Below, one piece after another: positions 50,224-63,600 of a stretch of 64,000 nt of DNA. The stretch is from Siniperca chuatsi (taxonomy: Eukaryota; Chordata; Actinopteri; Centrarchiformes; Sinipercidae): positions 17,722,167 to 17,786,166 of the forward strand of contig NC_058043.1 of assembly GCF_020085105.1 (NCBI RefSeq), written 5' to 3'. Position 1 is the first letter of the stretch; each line of letters opens with the position of its first letter. Both the position numbers and the translations under genes were made by a program. The notes beneath the pieces were generated by a model, which did no database searches, was not told the origin of the DNA, and worked only from the letters and a program-made list of their open reading frames with translations.

Positions 50224-53200
50224 TCAAGAGTCAGACTCTGGTGTGGCAGGCGTGGTCGGTGTAGTCGGTGTAGTCGGTGTGGTGGGGCTGATGGCAGCAT
50301 TCTGGTAGCTTGTACCGTAGCAGATGTTTGGAGACAGGGAGTTGGGGTCCAGGGGTTTGTTCCCTCCTGGAGTCAGGTAGGCTTTGCGTGCCGGCACTGA
50401 TGATGGCACCTCGCCGGGCTTGGCGCCGAGTATGGATCTGGCCTCGTCCTGCTCCTCCAGGTTGGACATGTCCTTCATCATGGTTTTGCGGTAGGAGACA
50501 GACAGCTTGTTGGAGCCGTCTGACATTAGGTTGAAGCGACGGGCGATGAAGACCACGGGGAGAGGAAGCATGGCCACTACGATGAGAGAGAAGCACATGG
50601 CCAGTGCCCAGGGAGGGTAGCTCTGGAAGCGTTCCTGAGCCTGCAGACACACAGAGAGGGTTTAGTGATTATGTGACAACTTAAAAAGAAATCCAAAGAC
50701 AAAATATTTCTCGAAATGGAGAGGAGCATAAGAATTAAAATATTTGCCTTTAAATACAAACTGTTAAAGTTGAGCAGGTTGTTTTGTTGTGCAGTGGTGG
50801 AGAATGCTAGTGTTTTTTTTAGCCATGCTAGCTGCATGGCTCCAGGGAAGGTAATGATGATCTGTCAAACGTACCACCACTTTGGTTCAGACTGAACAAC
50901 AACTATTGAATGGGTTGCCATAAAATGTTGTCCTGACATTAATGGTCCTGAGAGGATGAATCTGGCTGATTTTGGTGATCCCCTGACTTTTCCTCCATCG
51001 CCACCATGAGGTTAAAATTTCAGTTTGTCCAATGCTTAATAACTCCCATTCCCATCAGCCTTAGCTGTACTTTGTGTTTAGTGCTAATTAGCAAATAGGT
51101 AAACATACCAGCTTAACATCAGCTTGTTAGCCTTATCTTAGCATGTTAGCATGCTGATGTTAGCATTTAGCTCAAAGTACCATTGTGCTTAAGTTCAGCC
51201 TCACAGAGCTGCTAGCATGGCTGTAGACCCTGTTTTCCTTATGACAAAAATTGATTTGATTTGAAAACAGGATAAAGAAGATGAGGGTATGTATAGAGAA
51301 TAAACTGTAAAAAAAACAATACTTGATAATTACAAATACGTCAATTAAAATCAAGCCAGTTTTATTTATATAGCCCAAAATCACAAATTTCTCTGAGAGC
51401 TTTATAATCAAACAAACGACACCCTCTGACTCTAGACCTGCTAGATTTTGGTCAAGTAAAAACCCTTTAACTGGAAAATATAAAAATTGTAGTACAACCC
51501 CAAACACACAGACTGACCAGGTCTTCGACCCATGCATTGTATCCTGGTGGGATGACGGCCATCTCTATGACAGTGGCTGAGATGAGCACAATGAGACACA
51601 GAGGGGAGACATACTTCCACAGGTAGAAATAGATCATATTTGGTCGGAAACCCAACATGTCCTCCAGATCCTGCATGAACCTGACAGAGACAAAAAAATT
51701 ACAGTAATGATCATGTCCCTTTATACAATTTTACACTTAGTTAACACTCCTCGGTTCAAATTTGAGCATGATGAATTGCAGACACATACATACAAACCTA
51801 CAGCTAGTTGTACCTTTTTGTGCCGTAAATCCAAGCGACAGACACATTTTCCAGGATGACCACTACAGTGAGAGGCAGTCCGGCAGAGTAATCATCAAAC
51901 ATGGTGACAAAGTAATTCCCTGAGCGTTGAACGAACAACAGGCCACAGAAGAAGGCCACAATGCAGCAACACACTGAAACAAGCCCAGAGAAGAAGAAAA
52001 ATGAGCGCCCATTCAGAGGAAAAGATGAGAAATGTTGGTCTAATAGAAAAGAAAATGGAAAAATTAAATGGTTTTATTGCCAGTAAGCTGTTTTATTTCC
52101 TGAGAGTGTTTTGCATTCAGTACACTCAGAGCAATTATACATAGTCTAATGCAACCCATTCCCAAATGTGCTGAATAAGGGGTTTCAACTACTAATAGCA
52201 TAAAGTGTCCTGACTGGGGCAGTCAGAGGGGAAGGTTCACCTGTGAAAAGCTCCTTCTGGACCTTGTAGGTGTCGAGGACAGGTGTGGTGATGCCGGTCA
52301 TGGTGCCGATCATGCTGCCCAGACCAAGGTTGATGAGCATGAAGAAGAACATGACCGACCAGAACGGAGACCCCGGGAAATGAGTCATGGCTTCTGTGAA
52401 GGCGATGAAGGCCAAGCCGGTGCCCTGGACAGCCTGCAAAGAGACGGTCAGAGGAGTGAAATCAGGTAACAGACAAAACATGCTATGGATCCAGCTGTTG
52501 CACGACTGTGCCAAAGACTCACCTTGTTGAGCTCGTCCTCCAGGACACAAGGATCCAGACCCAGCTGGGCAAAGCTGCCCTCTTTCACCGTCTTGATGAC
52601 CCCGTACATCTCAGCGTAGTCTGATGTGGTGAGATGGGTGAAGTTTATATGTGGGGGGATCAGATCGTGACTCAGGACGTTAGAGTTGAGGTACCCCAGG
52701 ATCTTCTCTGCATTCCTACGGAGATAAAAGGACAGAATCAGAATCAACTTCAACTATTGGTCAGGTGTGTTGACATATCCAAGGAATTTAACTCTGGTTC
52801 TCAGTAGCTCTCAACACAGTAAAACAAATTTACAGGACGATGCACATACAACAAGGCAAACTTTATACCTGCTAAACATCAGCATGTTAGCATTGTCACT
52901 ATAGGCATGTTGTCATACTGACGTTAGCATTTAGCTCAAAGCACCGCTGTGCCTTGGGCTACACAGAGCTGCTAGCATGGCTGTAGACTCTAAATCTTTA
53001 AATTTTATTTTTCAATGCAGTGAGGAGCACAAACAGAAGTCCATTTACTCCCATTTAATTGGGGTGGAGGAATTTCAAAGACATACAGTATATCTCCAAA
53101 CCTTAGCTTGTAAAATCAGAACTATCTGCATGGCTAGATACCACTAGAGGTAAGTGAGACTACTTTAAAACAACTTACAACTTGAAGATGGTGGGGAATA

Positions 53201-56200
53201 AAACACATGGTGTTAAGTAACCTCTTTACTATATGACTACTACTATTATGATGTTGTTGCTTTTTTCCTGTATGTCGTGTAAATTTAAGTTCAAATTCAA
53301 ATTAACCATTTCATGTGGTTGATATGGTCATGCTTTTTTTCTTTTGCGTTGTTTTAATTTTTTGGCTTAAAGATTTTATGGTTCACATACAGTATGAATG
53401 GTGCGTAAGGATAAATAGCTTTTGCAGGTGTGAACTTACTCTACGACACACTTTTCATTCATGAGGTTGGCCTTGAAGCCCAGCACAGCGAACACCACCA
53501 GTGTGGCCAGAATGGAAGTGAGGAAGTTGATGAAAGAGACAAGCACGGCATCAAAATGACAGTTGTTATCGATCTTGTTGTAACTGGAGAAGGCTATGAC
53601 TCCTCCAAACCCCAGACCCAGGGCGAAGAAGACCTGGGTGGCTGCCTCCCTCCACACCTGGGGCTCCAGCATCTTCTCCAACTGTGAGAAACAGATTGAG
53701 AAAGTCACTTTATAACTGTATAATTGAGCATTTTCCAACATGGCTGATTAAAAATACTGGGATGAAGCAGTTTTGACAGTCTCACCTTGGGAGTGAACAT
53801 GTGAGCGATACCATCCACTGATCCCTTCAGCATTAAACCCCTGACCAGGAAACAGAACAGCACCACATAGGGGAAAAGAGAGCTGAAGTACATCACCTGT
53901 GAAAGTGGAAAAGGGAAAACATACATTCAGGAAAGGGAAACCAGTGGTCTCCTTCATATTTTTCTCTCCTCGTGTCATCCATTTGTGTCTCATCCTCTCC
54001 ACTACCTTCCCAGAGGATGCGATTCCTCTAATGACGGCGAGGCAGACGATGATCCAGGCCACCAGCAGAGACAGGGTCATTTTCACGTTGAGGCCGCCGC
54101 TCTCTGCGATGCTGCTGGTGGTGTTCAAAGTCTGGCGGTACCAGAAATAGGTCGTAGCCGAGCTTTTATCGCACTCCGGCTCCACAACTATATGTTTTGC
54201 AGACAGAAGGAGATGGCACTTTAGTTTGGGTGGTAATGAAGGAAAAGAAATGGGTGCGAAGATGCAGCAGGGGGGTTTGGATGTCACAGTGAGGAAGATG
54301 AAGAGGGAGAAAAATGATGAGATTGAGAGTGTTTGCTCAGGCTCAATATCTCAATTCTCTGCCTGTTTACACCTCTCAGACGTGAAGTGAGCTAAACAAG
54401 GTCATCTGTGTGTTTAGTATGCAAAGCATGAACCTCCAATTAACAACACCTGAGATTTTGTTTTCCAGTGCACACACAATATATTCTCTTGTTACCTTGG
54501 GGAAATGATATATAGTGTGTGGCTGAATTTAGAGTCAGCAGTGTTACGATTCTCCACTTAATATTGCAGGATGGTGCAGTTATCTATGCGGATAAACACA
54601 CAGACACAAAAGACACATACAGATGCAGCATCCTTCAGACTGAGCTCTGCTCCCCGTCTTTCTGCAAGGCAGCCGCAGCCTTGCTGAGTCATACACATGC
54701 TGAGTGTTTCTCAGCCGCAAAGGGGGTTATGTTATTATCACTTCTAATCAAATGAACTCCAGAGAGTTTTAATCTGGATTATGTCCATGAAGTTTACACA
54801 GTTTGTCTGATCTGCTTACTGTAGGTGTGTCGATAGACTGAGGCGGCAGGGCTAAAGCTTGTAGCATGCTGTCCCATTGAGGAATTACTGTGGGAACTAT
54901 ATACATACTATTTCAAAGATTGACCATAACAATGACACAAATGGGTATTTTAACATAATCCTGAAAATGTACGCACTCTTGATATCAGATGAATGCTTTC
55001 ATCTACTGTAATAACATTTGACTCAACAGGTTGATTTGAAACAAAAAAACAAACACAAACTGGTCAGTATTATGAACCACTTAATGACCTACAGCCAAAA
55101 TAAATTTCTTATATCCTTGAAGAATAAAGCTACTATATGCTGTGCCCAGATGGAACCAACTTCCTGATGATTTTACATGTAAATGGGCCCCAACTTTAGC
55201 AACTTTCAAATCTAAATAACAGTAAAAACTCTCCTGTTTTCCTGTGCCTTTGACTGATCACTTTCCTCTACTGCACTTGTATTTCCTTAATTATTAATGA
55301 ATAATTTCTTTTTATTCTTTAATCAATTTTATTTTTCTCTTCGTTGTGTTTTTAAATGTTCTAAAGCATTTATTTGCTTTATGCAAAGCACCTTACAGTA
55401 AATTGTCTCTGTATTTGAAAAGTGCTACAGATATAACTTTCCTTGTCTGTTAGTTAGTAATTAATGTCACTCACTGGCAAGTGTCCCATTCTTTCTGATT
55501 GGACAGTCGCTCCATGGAAGAGGATACTGGAAGGACTGGAAGAAATAGAAGATGCTCCAGCCGATGATCACATTATAGTAGAGCCCCACGAAGCCACATA
55601 CCTATAAATAGATCGATAGATGTTACCAATTTGTAATTTTTTATTGACATTTTACAGTATGCCCTCTGCTACGTGTCGTAAACAGCCAGCATACATTACA
55701 GAAACAGAAATTACCATTGTAAGGTGTCACATTTTATACCTTCACTAAATTATATAAGATCTGCAGAGTGAGAAAAGTATGCAAATGAGGCAGCATGCTT
55801 TGTGTTTGTCCCACGTTGCTGTCAGTCTTCTGAGCAGTCTTGCCAACCAGGACATTCACAAGCTAAGTAAGGTTGAGGAAAGCATGAATAATTAAAGCGC
55901 TCTCTTTTCAACACTGATCTTCTATGAGATATTTATAGCTCCTTCTGCGCCAGCTGTGCAACTCTAAAGAAAGGCTACCTTTCACTCTCAAACACGTCAA
56001 TACCTCCCATGAACCCAAGAGAGGCTGATACAGTGTGAAGTGACTCCAGATGTTCCTGTAACTTTATCCTGCCCATGGCCATATCAGTGTCATGATCATT
56101 ACATGCTATAAACATGCACAAGACATACAAAACCATACTTCATTTAAATTAGGGATCAAATTACGTTTGTCCCTTTGATAAATCACACAGACAGAACAGT

Positions 56201-59200
56201 GGCTTGTTTCTTATCCTTAAACTGGTGCACATTCAGCAGATGTGCTTCTGTTTAACTGCAGGGTTTGACAGCTGTTCCCCCATTACAACCTCCCTGATTC
56301 TTATCTGAGGACCCACACTTTTTCTCTCCACCACGTTGCTGTCAAACTGCTTTGGGCGCCATAAGAGACTTTAACAGCTACAGCACACTAAAGAAAGTAT
56401 TATCAAGAGTATGTTTTAGGCTTACGACTATAGAGATGATATGATTGTGATTAAAGTAAAAAAAAGAAAAGAAAAACCTGTACTTTCCCCCCCTTACCAT
56501 CAGACTGGACACCCCTATCCCGCCCAGACTGGGACAGACGTAGTTCCAGACCCCGATGCTCCCACGTCGGATCTTCTGACCAACAGCCAGCTCCAAGAAG
56601 AAGAGCGGGATGCCGATGATGAGGAGGAGGATGAAGTAGGGAACCAGATAGGCACCTGAAAAACAAGTATTCTTGTTGAGCTAATACTGTACACTGTATG
56701 AAGCATTTATCCCAGACAGAGACCAAAGGAATAAATATGTTTGGTTGGCAGAAAAACAACAGAGATGTCTGTCCTTAATTTCTGTCTATTAGTCTGACAG
56801 TTGCCACAGACACAAAAGGAATTTCAGAAAGAATAACAAATTAAACTAATTAACTAACAGAAATTGAGCTGGTACTGTAGGAATTAAAGAATGTCATTTT
56901 TTCCAGACAATGTAAGAGTGGACTTTATGTATGCTTTACATTACTGCTGCTAACCACTTTACACAGCGAGCTATATTTTAATTGTGTTTTTAATTTTCAT
57001 AGGCTTACTGAAAGGAAATCGATGAAACCAAGTTCAAGTCTGGACGATGGGAGAAACTTTGGAAAATGGTCAGCAATGATGTAAAGCACAATAGGAAAAT
57101 AAAATGACCAAAAAAATAGAAACACCTGTACTATGTCATGCGATGAAAATGTCAGCTTTTGTTGAGACCAATACTTTCCTTGTTTGTTTTTTAAATTACA
57201 GTAAATTCTGTATTTTGACGCTGTAGTCGCTGTAGCTGCTGTTGTATTAGACTGTATTTAGTTGTTTAATATTTTGTCTACCTCATTGACATGCAGAGGA
57301 CCAAAAGTATTAGACCTTTCCAATATAATGCAATTCAATACAACAGCGACATCACAAATAGCCTCAGAAATGACCACAGAGTTTTCAACACAGTGGCAAC
57401 AACAAATAAAAACTGTAGGCTTCCTCTACACCTTGCACGTTGTATTTTTAAAGGACCAATGTATTAGACTGCATCACATTAAATTCAACAGTTTGTACAT
57501 CAGTTTCACTTGCAAAATGTGATGTTTCAGTGAGATATATTTACCCATCCACCAATCCTCCTGCACCCTCTCAAATGTAAGGTCCTCGGCTCCACTGATG
57601 AATATTCTCTGAATTTCATTTTCATTTTGATGGAGGTCTATATTTGGCCTGTGGCAGCTTAATCCAGAGAGACATAATCAGGATGCAACTGTGTTTTATG
57701 TGCGAAGGGGGAGTCATCATCTGGCACTTATAGCATGTACTACTATTAATACATCAAAAGTAGGAATTACATATAGTGGCACACACACATTTGATAGTGG
57801 GTGGAGTAATGAGGCAGAGAGAAGAGAGGAGGTGAAAGGCTAAATCAAGAAAGCTGAAATAGAGAGGATAGTGAGGTTAAATGTAATGAGGAGTTTTGGG
57901 TCTTTGCCAGGATCCTCACGCAGATCCACTCCATCACAGGTTATTTAAACTGGAGGCTGTGATAGGTATGATATACGACAGAGTCACGAGCATAAAGATG
58001 TGACAATGGAGGGAGAAATGATAGAGGATGTTCAAAGGGAGAAGAGAAAGACATGACGAGGAAGAGAAATAATGGAATTGAGAGAGCAGGAGCCCACACA
58101 GCGATAACTGCCAAACAACATAGACCTTTAATGTGTCTGTAATTAGCTGCCTGACAGGAAATTACGGAGTGAAAAAGGGTCACTCGCCAGGTCACATAAC
58201 CTGACTGGTCTGGGAGTCTACTGTCAGTAAATCCTCTCTATAGGCAATAAATCCTGCCTATATAGCAGACACGGGCAGTAAAGCAGCAAACACAAAGACT
58301 TAGAGCAATGTAAGCAGTAGCATGTCTATCAATCCATGATAGCACTGTGTTTCTCCTCTATAGTGAACAGGTTTACACTGTGTAGTCCTCCAATTACATG
58401 CACCCCAGACCAAATTCAATCCTCATCACTGTACAGTTACATTCATTTTTTTTATCAAGCTCTTTTCTGTTTACCAGAGTATCAGTAGAGGCCGGCGTGC
58501 CCTGCTTGCAGTAGTAATCAATAGTGCAGCTATATTTAGACTTGGCTGTTTTCTGCACAATGCAGCTCCTCTCTTGGCACTTCTGTGCTGAATGGAACTG
58601 CATGTAGTTTGTGGTGTTTGGGGGTTACTAAGCTACTAAAGGTGAACAGGTAAACAGGAAGCTGAGCAGATGTTGACTTGATATATGTGAACATCAGCAT
58701 TCGTGTCTGAATGACTTCATCAACAAATCACTTGTGTCAAGTAGGGCTGAGCAATATTGTGAAAATCAATATCACAGTTTTAATACAAATATTTTCCCCA
58801 TATATAACGATATGGCAAATATATGCAAAAACACAACACTTGCGTGTAGCATATATTAATCAAGAACTATTTTTCTTAGTTTTTAATTACAATTTATTAT
58901 TACACTATCACAATATAATTCCACTGAAAGTTGATAAATGATAATCTTGAATTATTGCTTGTGTATTATAGCCCTTGTGTCAAAGGCTGCAAATGACTTT
59001 AATGGTGCAAAGACTGAAAAATGTCCAAATAGATGTATTGCTACTTTTGGGTAAAACTACTTAGATATATCCTGCTTAGTTCGAACTAGATTGTTCTTGT
59101 GCTGACAATGATGTTGTTAACATGCTGATATTTAGCAGGTATACTGTTAAACATGTTCACCATCTTAGTTTAGCGTGTTAGCATGCTAACATTTGCTAAT

Positions 59201-60377
59201 TAGCACTAAACACAAAGTGCAGCTGAGGCTGATGTGAATGTCATTAGTTTAGCAGGTGTTTGGTCATAAACCAAAATGTTGGACAAATTAAACTGTTGGA
59301 CCCGATGATGATGCAAGAGAAAACACCAGGGGATCAAAGTTCTTACAAATCATCCTGAGGGGGATATCGGAACCAAATTTCATGGCAAACCATCCAATAG
59401 TTGTTGAAATATTTCAGTCTGGACCAAATTGTTGTACCGACCGACTGACTGACCAACCAACATTTCCATCCCTAGAGCCTTGTCACTTGCATGGCTAAAA
59501 ATCACTATAATAAATACAGTGCAAGAATAAAGTAATGTCAGATTACACTACTTTGTTGTTTGCCTATTCAGTGTTTCTTACTTAAAGGCTCCATAATTGT
59601 CTGTTTTCTGATCATAATGGAGAGCTGACAAAATTAGTTTTCTGTATGGAAGTGATTATAAATGTGGAAAATCACTTCCATTACACGTTCCCCTTCATGG
59701 AAAACATACTTAACGTTGCTATTTTTAGAACTTTCAGGTGATTAGATTGTTTAAATATTCAGATGCCATTTTATTAGTAGAAAAATTAAACATTGCAGTG
59801 AAAATTGGAGCTCTCTATGTGTAGCTTTGAGCCCTTTATTCTCAGTGCCCCTGGGTTGGAGACACTATCTGCATGCATTACTGGCTGTCTTATTGTCTTT
59901 TCTCTTGTCACTATCACAGAGGGTCATGGTAATATCCTACCACTGTGGCCTTCAAGTTAAGAGGAAGTTACTAATTTTAAAAAAAATCTGAAAAAGTAAA
60001 GGAACTCTGTAGTAAATGTCTCTACTTGAGTACAGTGACAGTAAATGTGATCAGTTACTTTGTGCCTAAGCTTAGATGAATGACTGTGACTCACCTCCTC
60101 CATTCTTCTGGCACAGGTAAGGGAAGCGCCACACGTTCCCCAGACCCACAGAGAAGCCCACCTGGGCCAGGATGTACTGCAGTTTGCTGTTCCAGGCAGG
60201 GCGTCCATCGTTTTCGGGTACCTCTATCTGCGGGACTTTCTTCCCGGCGGCCCCTCCGACGTTCAGGGAGCTGCTCTTGTAGTCGAGCGGCTCCTCGTGT
60301 GCGAGCAGGTCAGCCACCGACTCTGTGACGTGCTCATGGCTCTGCTCGCGCTGCGTCACCTTGCTGTTCTTAGGCAT
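50224..60377 (-). CDS. slc6a17: SLC6A17 (NTT4/XT1), vesicular neutral amino-acid transporter
   Basis: Sodium-dependent SLC6 transporter on synaptic vesicles for proline, glycine, leucine, alanine and glutamine. Coding exons in transcript order: 60377-60095, 56655-56498, 55601-55475, 54187-54006, 53896-53786, 53681-53440, 52715-52523, 52433-52241, 51973-51814, 51680-51518, 50640-50224. All are GT-AG and in phase: 742 residues (human 727). The N-terminus [11 protein letters not shown] is nearly identical to human. TM1 (about 67-90) carries the family sodium/substrate motif ([20 protein letters not shown]). Candidate N-glycosylation sites are N185 (NGT) and NFT in the loop encoded by 52523-52715. 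Twelve membrane segments are expected. The C-tail contains a TTP repeat absent from human. The N-terminus and strip1 linkage separate it from SLC6A15. Intron 1 (56656-60094) holds repeats only. Confidence 0.97.
50230..50285 (-). repeat. slc6a17: Coding (ACT ACA CC)-type minisatellite: TTP repeat in the SLC6A17 tail
   Basis: About four tandem 9-bp units encode Thr-Thr-Pro followed by ATPESDS at the cytoplasmic C-terminus. It keeps the reading frame. It lies at the site of the shorter human tail ending in TPESEL. Confidence 0.8.
50805..51232 (-). repeat. Family A repeat in slc6a17 intron 10, reverse orientation
   Basis: It carries the reverse complement of family A phrases: gatcccctgacttttcctcc, ctttgtgtttagtgctaatt, and cacagagctgctagcatggc at the end. 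Confidence 0.65.
51345..51430 (+). repeat. Fragment of a 'ttttatttatatagccc' repeat
   Basis: cagttttatttatatagccc, then aaaatcacaaatttctctga and gacaccctctgactctagac, match the start of an abundant fish repeat. It is only a fragment, adjacent to the exon 10 donor. Confidence 0.55.
52735..52998 (-). repeat. LINE-tail fragment and partial family A repeat in slc6a17 intron 6
   Basis: 52735-52850 has gaatcaacttc...ggtcaggtgtgttgacata...caaggaattt, a degraded LINE 3' end. 52868-52998 has taaacatcagcatgttagca and cacagagctgctagcatggc, a partial reverse family A copy. Confidence 0.5.
58740..58985 (+). repeat. 'gggctgagcaatat' repeat in slc6a17 intron 1
   Basis: gtagggctgagcaatattgt followed by AT-rich text with cgatatgg and tatcacaatat resembles the fish gggctgggcgatat family. 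It is strongly diverged. Confidence 0.4.
59095..59500 (+). repeat. Family A repeat, most intact copy
   Basis: It reads continuously through aacatgctgatatttagcag, ttagcatgctaacatttgct, ctaattagcactaaacacaa and caaatttcatggcaaaccat. It serves as the reference for the split copy at 44440-45865. Confidence 0.65.
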
Positions 60378-60536
60378 CAGGGTCGGGAAGGGGGTGGGGG
60401 TGGAGAGAGAAAGAGAGAGCGAGACAGAGACTGGTAGGAGCAGGAAGAAGTGATACAGGCAGAGAGTGGAAAAGAGATGGATGGATGTAACCGTAAGGGA
60501 GATGCTGAAGAGTGATTTCAGGTCTGGGCCTCAGTC
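60378..60536 (-). other. slc6a17: slc6a17 5' UTR part of the start-codon exon
   Basis: On the minus strand a good acceptor, TTTTTCTGATGCAG, ends at 60537, 159 bases before the ATG. This implies at least one upstream non-coding exon. The sense strand is C/T-rich just before the ATG. Confidence 0.6.
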
Positions 60537-63399
60537 CTGCATCAGAAAAACAGAAAGGTCAAACAGAAAATTGTGTTTCAAAGACATCATCAAAATTAAA
60601 ATGTAATAATGTCCTATCACTGGACAAAAATCCCACAAATAGTCAAAATTTTAAATAAAAGAATGTCAGGTTTGTTCCCTTGACAAGGATCATTTAATGT
60701 ACAGTAACAAAAATACTTTTCCTGGCTTTGATCCTTAAATAACACTTCACACAGCCGCTGACACAATTATTCCTCCATTTAGTGCTTGGTTAGGCTCGTA
60801 ATAAGACGTTGGATTGTAACACATGGTTATGCCTCTCCAGAGCCATGAAGGATGTCAGCATAAAGACAGGAGACCATTCGTCACACCTGTGTGTTAACTT
60901 AACGTGAAAAAAACCCAGCAGGGACTTGAGCAGGGATTTTTATGCTGAAAAAAACAAAACAAAACACCACAGCTTTTTTGTCTCTTATGCAATGTTTATG
61001 GTTCCAAAAAATTCCCAATCCTGCAAATTGTTCTATTTAATTTCCCTGTTCTGCAAAGCTTAACTTTAGGGGAGCTTTTTTTCCTGCAAATCCCCTAATC
61101 CTCTGAAGCCTCACAGCAACATCCATCCTCACCCCTCCTACAGGGAGTGGTTGGTTCAACCCAAACGTAATGGAGGAAGTGAACATGATGCTTTGGATGA
61201 AGTGCCGTCATGTGTACTCCTGATCTACATCACATCCCTCTTAGGTTCATTACTTATTGAGTGAATCGTTTCTCCATAAAAAAAAAAATGCAACGCTTGT
61301 ATGTGGCTTATTTGAACACTGTTTTACATGCTGGAGGAAACGATAAAGAAAACAAAAGAGTATCTCACGTTTTTTGATTCTCTGTGTTTGGTAGTGGCTG
61401 ATAAAGTCACCAAAGTCCTGCTAAAGCAGAAGGAAAATTCACGGCTAAAGGAAACAGTAGAGAGCTGGGGCTGAGTGAAGATGCTGCACCTCGAGTGTGA
61501 TGAAACAGCAGTGATGCACACGAGCCTTTATCATCACAACGCTCACAAAGAGCATAAACTCCACACAAACACCCTGAGAGCTCCTGATGGCGGCAAGAAA
61601 GCTATAAACACTCAGAAAGTCCTTAATTCGTGCTCAGAATGTGCATTTGCTTTCCTTACTTGTGTATTTTTCATCCCACAACAGATTTCCTTCTCTGTGC
61701 ATGTCAAGATGAGCCTATGATGCAATAATCCACAGCCATTCACAAGTCTTCATAATCCTGTGTGCATTAACTATAAAACCCCCAGCGCTGCTTTTCTGTC
61801 TTGTCATTCAATCCCATCCTACAGTATACAAGACACGTAATATCAATCAGAGGCTGCATCATCCAGCCAACACAAGAAATGAAAACAAATCAACTCACCC
61901 AACCAATAATCCAAAAACACGCAGTTCAGATGACCCCAGCCGATGCTAAGAGTCAGACTGTGTGGATTTTATACCACAGTAAAGGCATGTTTTCTATGGC
62001 AGGAAAAAGCCTTTGGTGGGCCTGAAATGTTATCTTTCTCCTGTGCTGATCATAGCTTTGTCCTTGGAAGAAGATGTACATATTCAGTAGTCAAAAACGG
62101 AAGAATTGCCAGAGATTCCGTATGCTCATAACAAAGGAAAGCATTCATATATGCGGGGCATTTCTACACTAACATATACTGTACATGACTCGATTCATTG
62201 ACAAATCGTCTCAGCTCTAACCAAGACATACTATTCAAAAATGTGTAATCATCACAATGTATTACAAGCAACAAATCTGAATGACTATAAATAAAACTGC
62301 AGATATTTCTCACACTTAAAGAACACCTACAGTAGCTCTTCATTGTCATTGCCATGCAAGCATGTTTTTGCATAGAAGTCCCTGTTAAGAAATTGCACTG
62401 GTAACTTTCCAGCACCAACAAGGTCACAAGTTGAGCCCTAACTGTGAACACATGCTCTTACACAAGTTTTCACTGTCAGACATCACAAAATCATGAATAT
62501 CAGTAAAACAGTAAAAGTAATACTCTCATGCAAATGAGTGCAACATCACAAGGTGTAGTGTAGGTATAGTCCCAGAGATTAATAGTGAGTTATATTTGAA
62601 TAGATAGTGGTGAGGTTTCCAACCACTTCCAGTAAACAATGTAACATGCGACTAACAGGATGAAAAACAGCAAACCCTGCAGGTATCAGCTTCAGTAATC
62701 TGTCCTGTTGAAATGTCCACACTTGTTAATTAATCGATTACTGATCCTGTGATTACCAGCCTCTTTTACAAGTCTGAACACAGTTAATGGTTAATCAGCT
62801 GCAAAAGTATTAAAAGTCTGAAACCTTTAACAACCAACTCATCCCCACTTAGATGCAACTCACCCCCCCCATTAGATCTCAGAAGTTTAAAAAATGAATG
62901 ACCTGGAACAAAGCCACTACTACTCTGAAGCATTAGGACATCAACCTCTTTTAACTCTAAACTACAGCTGCACAGAGCAGCTGCCTTCACTCATCAACAC
63001 CACAACAGGGATCACTCATTGTGAACACCAGGTGACACATCTGGTGCTGATGCTGATCGCCCAGTGTTTTGTCATCTCCAATTTTACTGCTCGTCACGAG
63101 TGACGAACAATCAAGGTCAAAGACGATTATTTTCTGACCTCTGTGTAAACTAGAGCTCATTTCGGTCTTGATGCAGATTTTACACGATTATAGACAACTT
63201 GACATGACTCAAAACAAGTGTATGGCTCTGCGGCCAAGACACAAAACAAAGCAATTGAAACTCTTTTCCAGCTGTCTGTGAACTCTCTGCAGAAATAAAC
63301 AGCCCACATCTTTTTAAATGCAGGCGATAACACCTATCGCGCTGTTTCGCCTCTCAGAAAGAGGGATGGAGGGATGTTAGAAATAAAATTCTTTCTCAC
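60537..63399 (-). other. slc6a17: Probable slc6a17 5' UTR intron
   Basis: Bounded by the acceptor ending at 60537 and the donor at 63399-63398. No exon or recognisable gene was seen on either strand. It is AT-rich with no strong repeat. Confidence 0.4.
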
Positions 63400-63600
63400 C
63401 GTGAGTCTTTAGCAACGATCAACAATAGCCAGGGTTTATAATGAACGCAGAAAATCTGTAGAGAGGCATGAATACATCCGCCGGGCAGCACTGTGTGTCG
63501 GCGTGGTACTGACTGAGCGCTCACAGGACACTGGAGGACGCAGGATCACATGCTGCTCTGCCTACAATTGACATGCAGGGTGGAGAGTCCGGGGCGCTCC
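63400..63600 (-). promoter_or_regulatory. slc6a17: slc6a17 candidate non-coding exon 1 and promoter
   Basis: A strong donor, CTCACG/GTGAGAAAG on the minus strand, ends a CpG-containing stretch. The exon would run from about 63560 to 63400. The start site is not resolved. The remaining 63600-64000 holds no recognised gene. Confidence 0.45.

Noticed and set aside
63460-63520. REST/NRSF-like site near the slc6a17 promoter
   Set aside because: Half sites resemble the consensus, but spacing and several core positions do not fit, so it would be over-reading.
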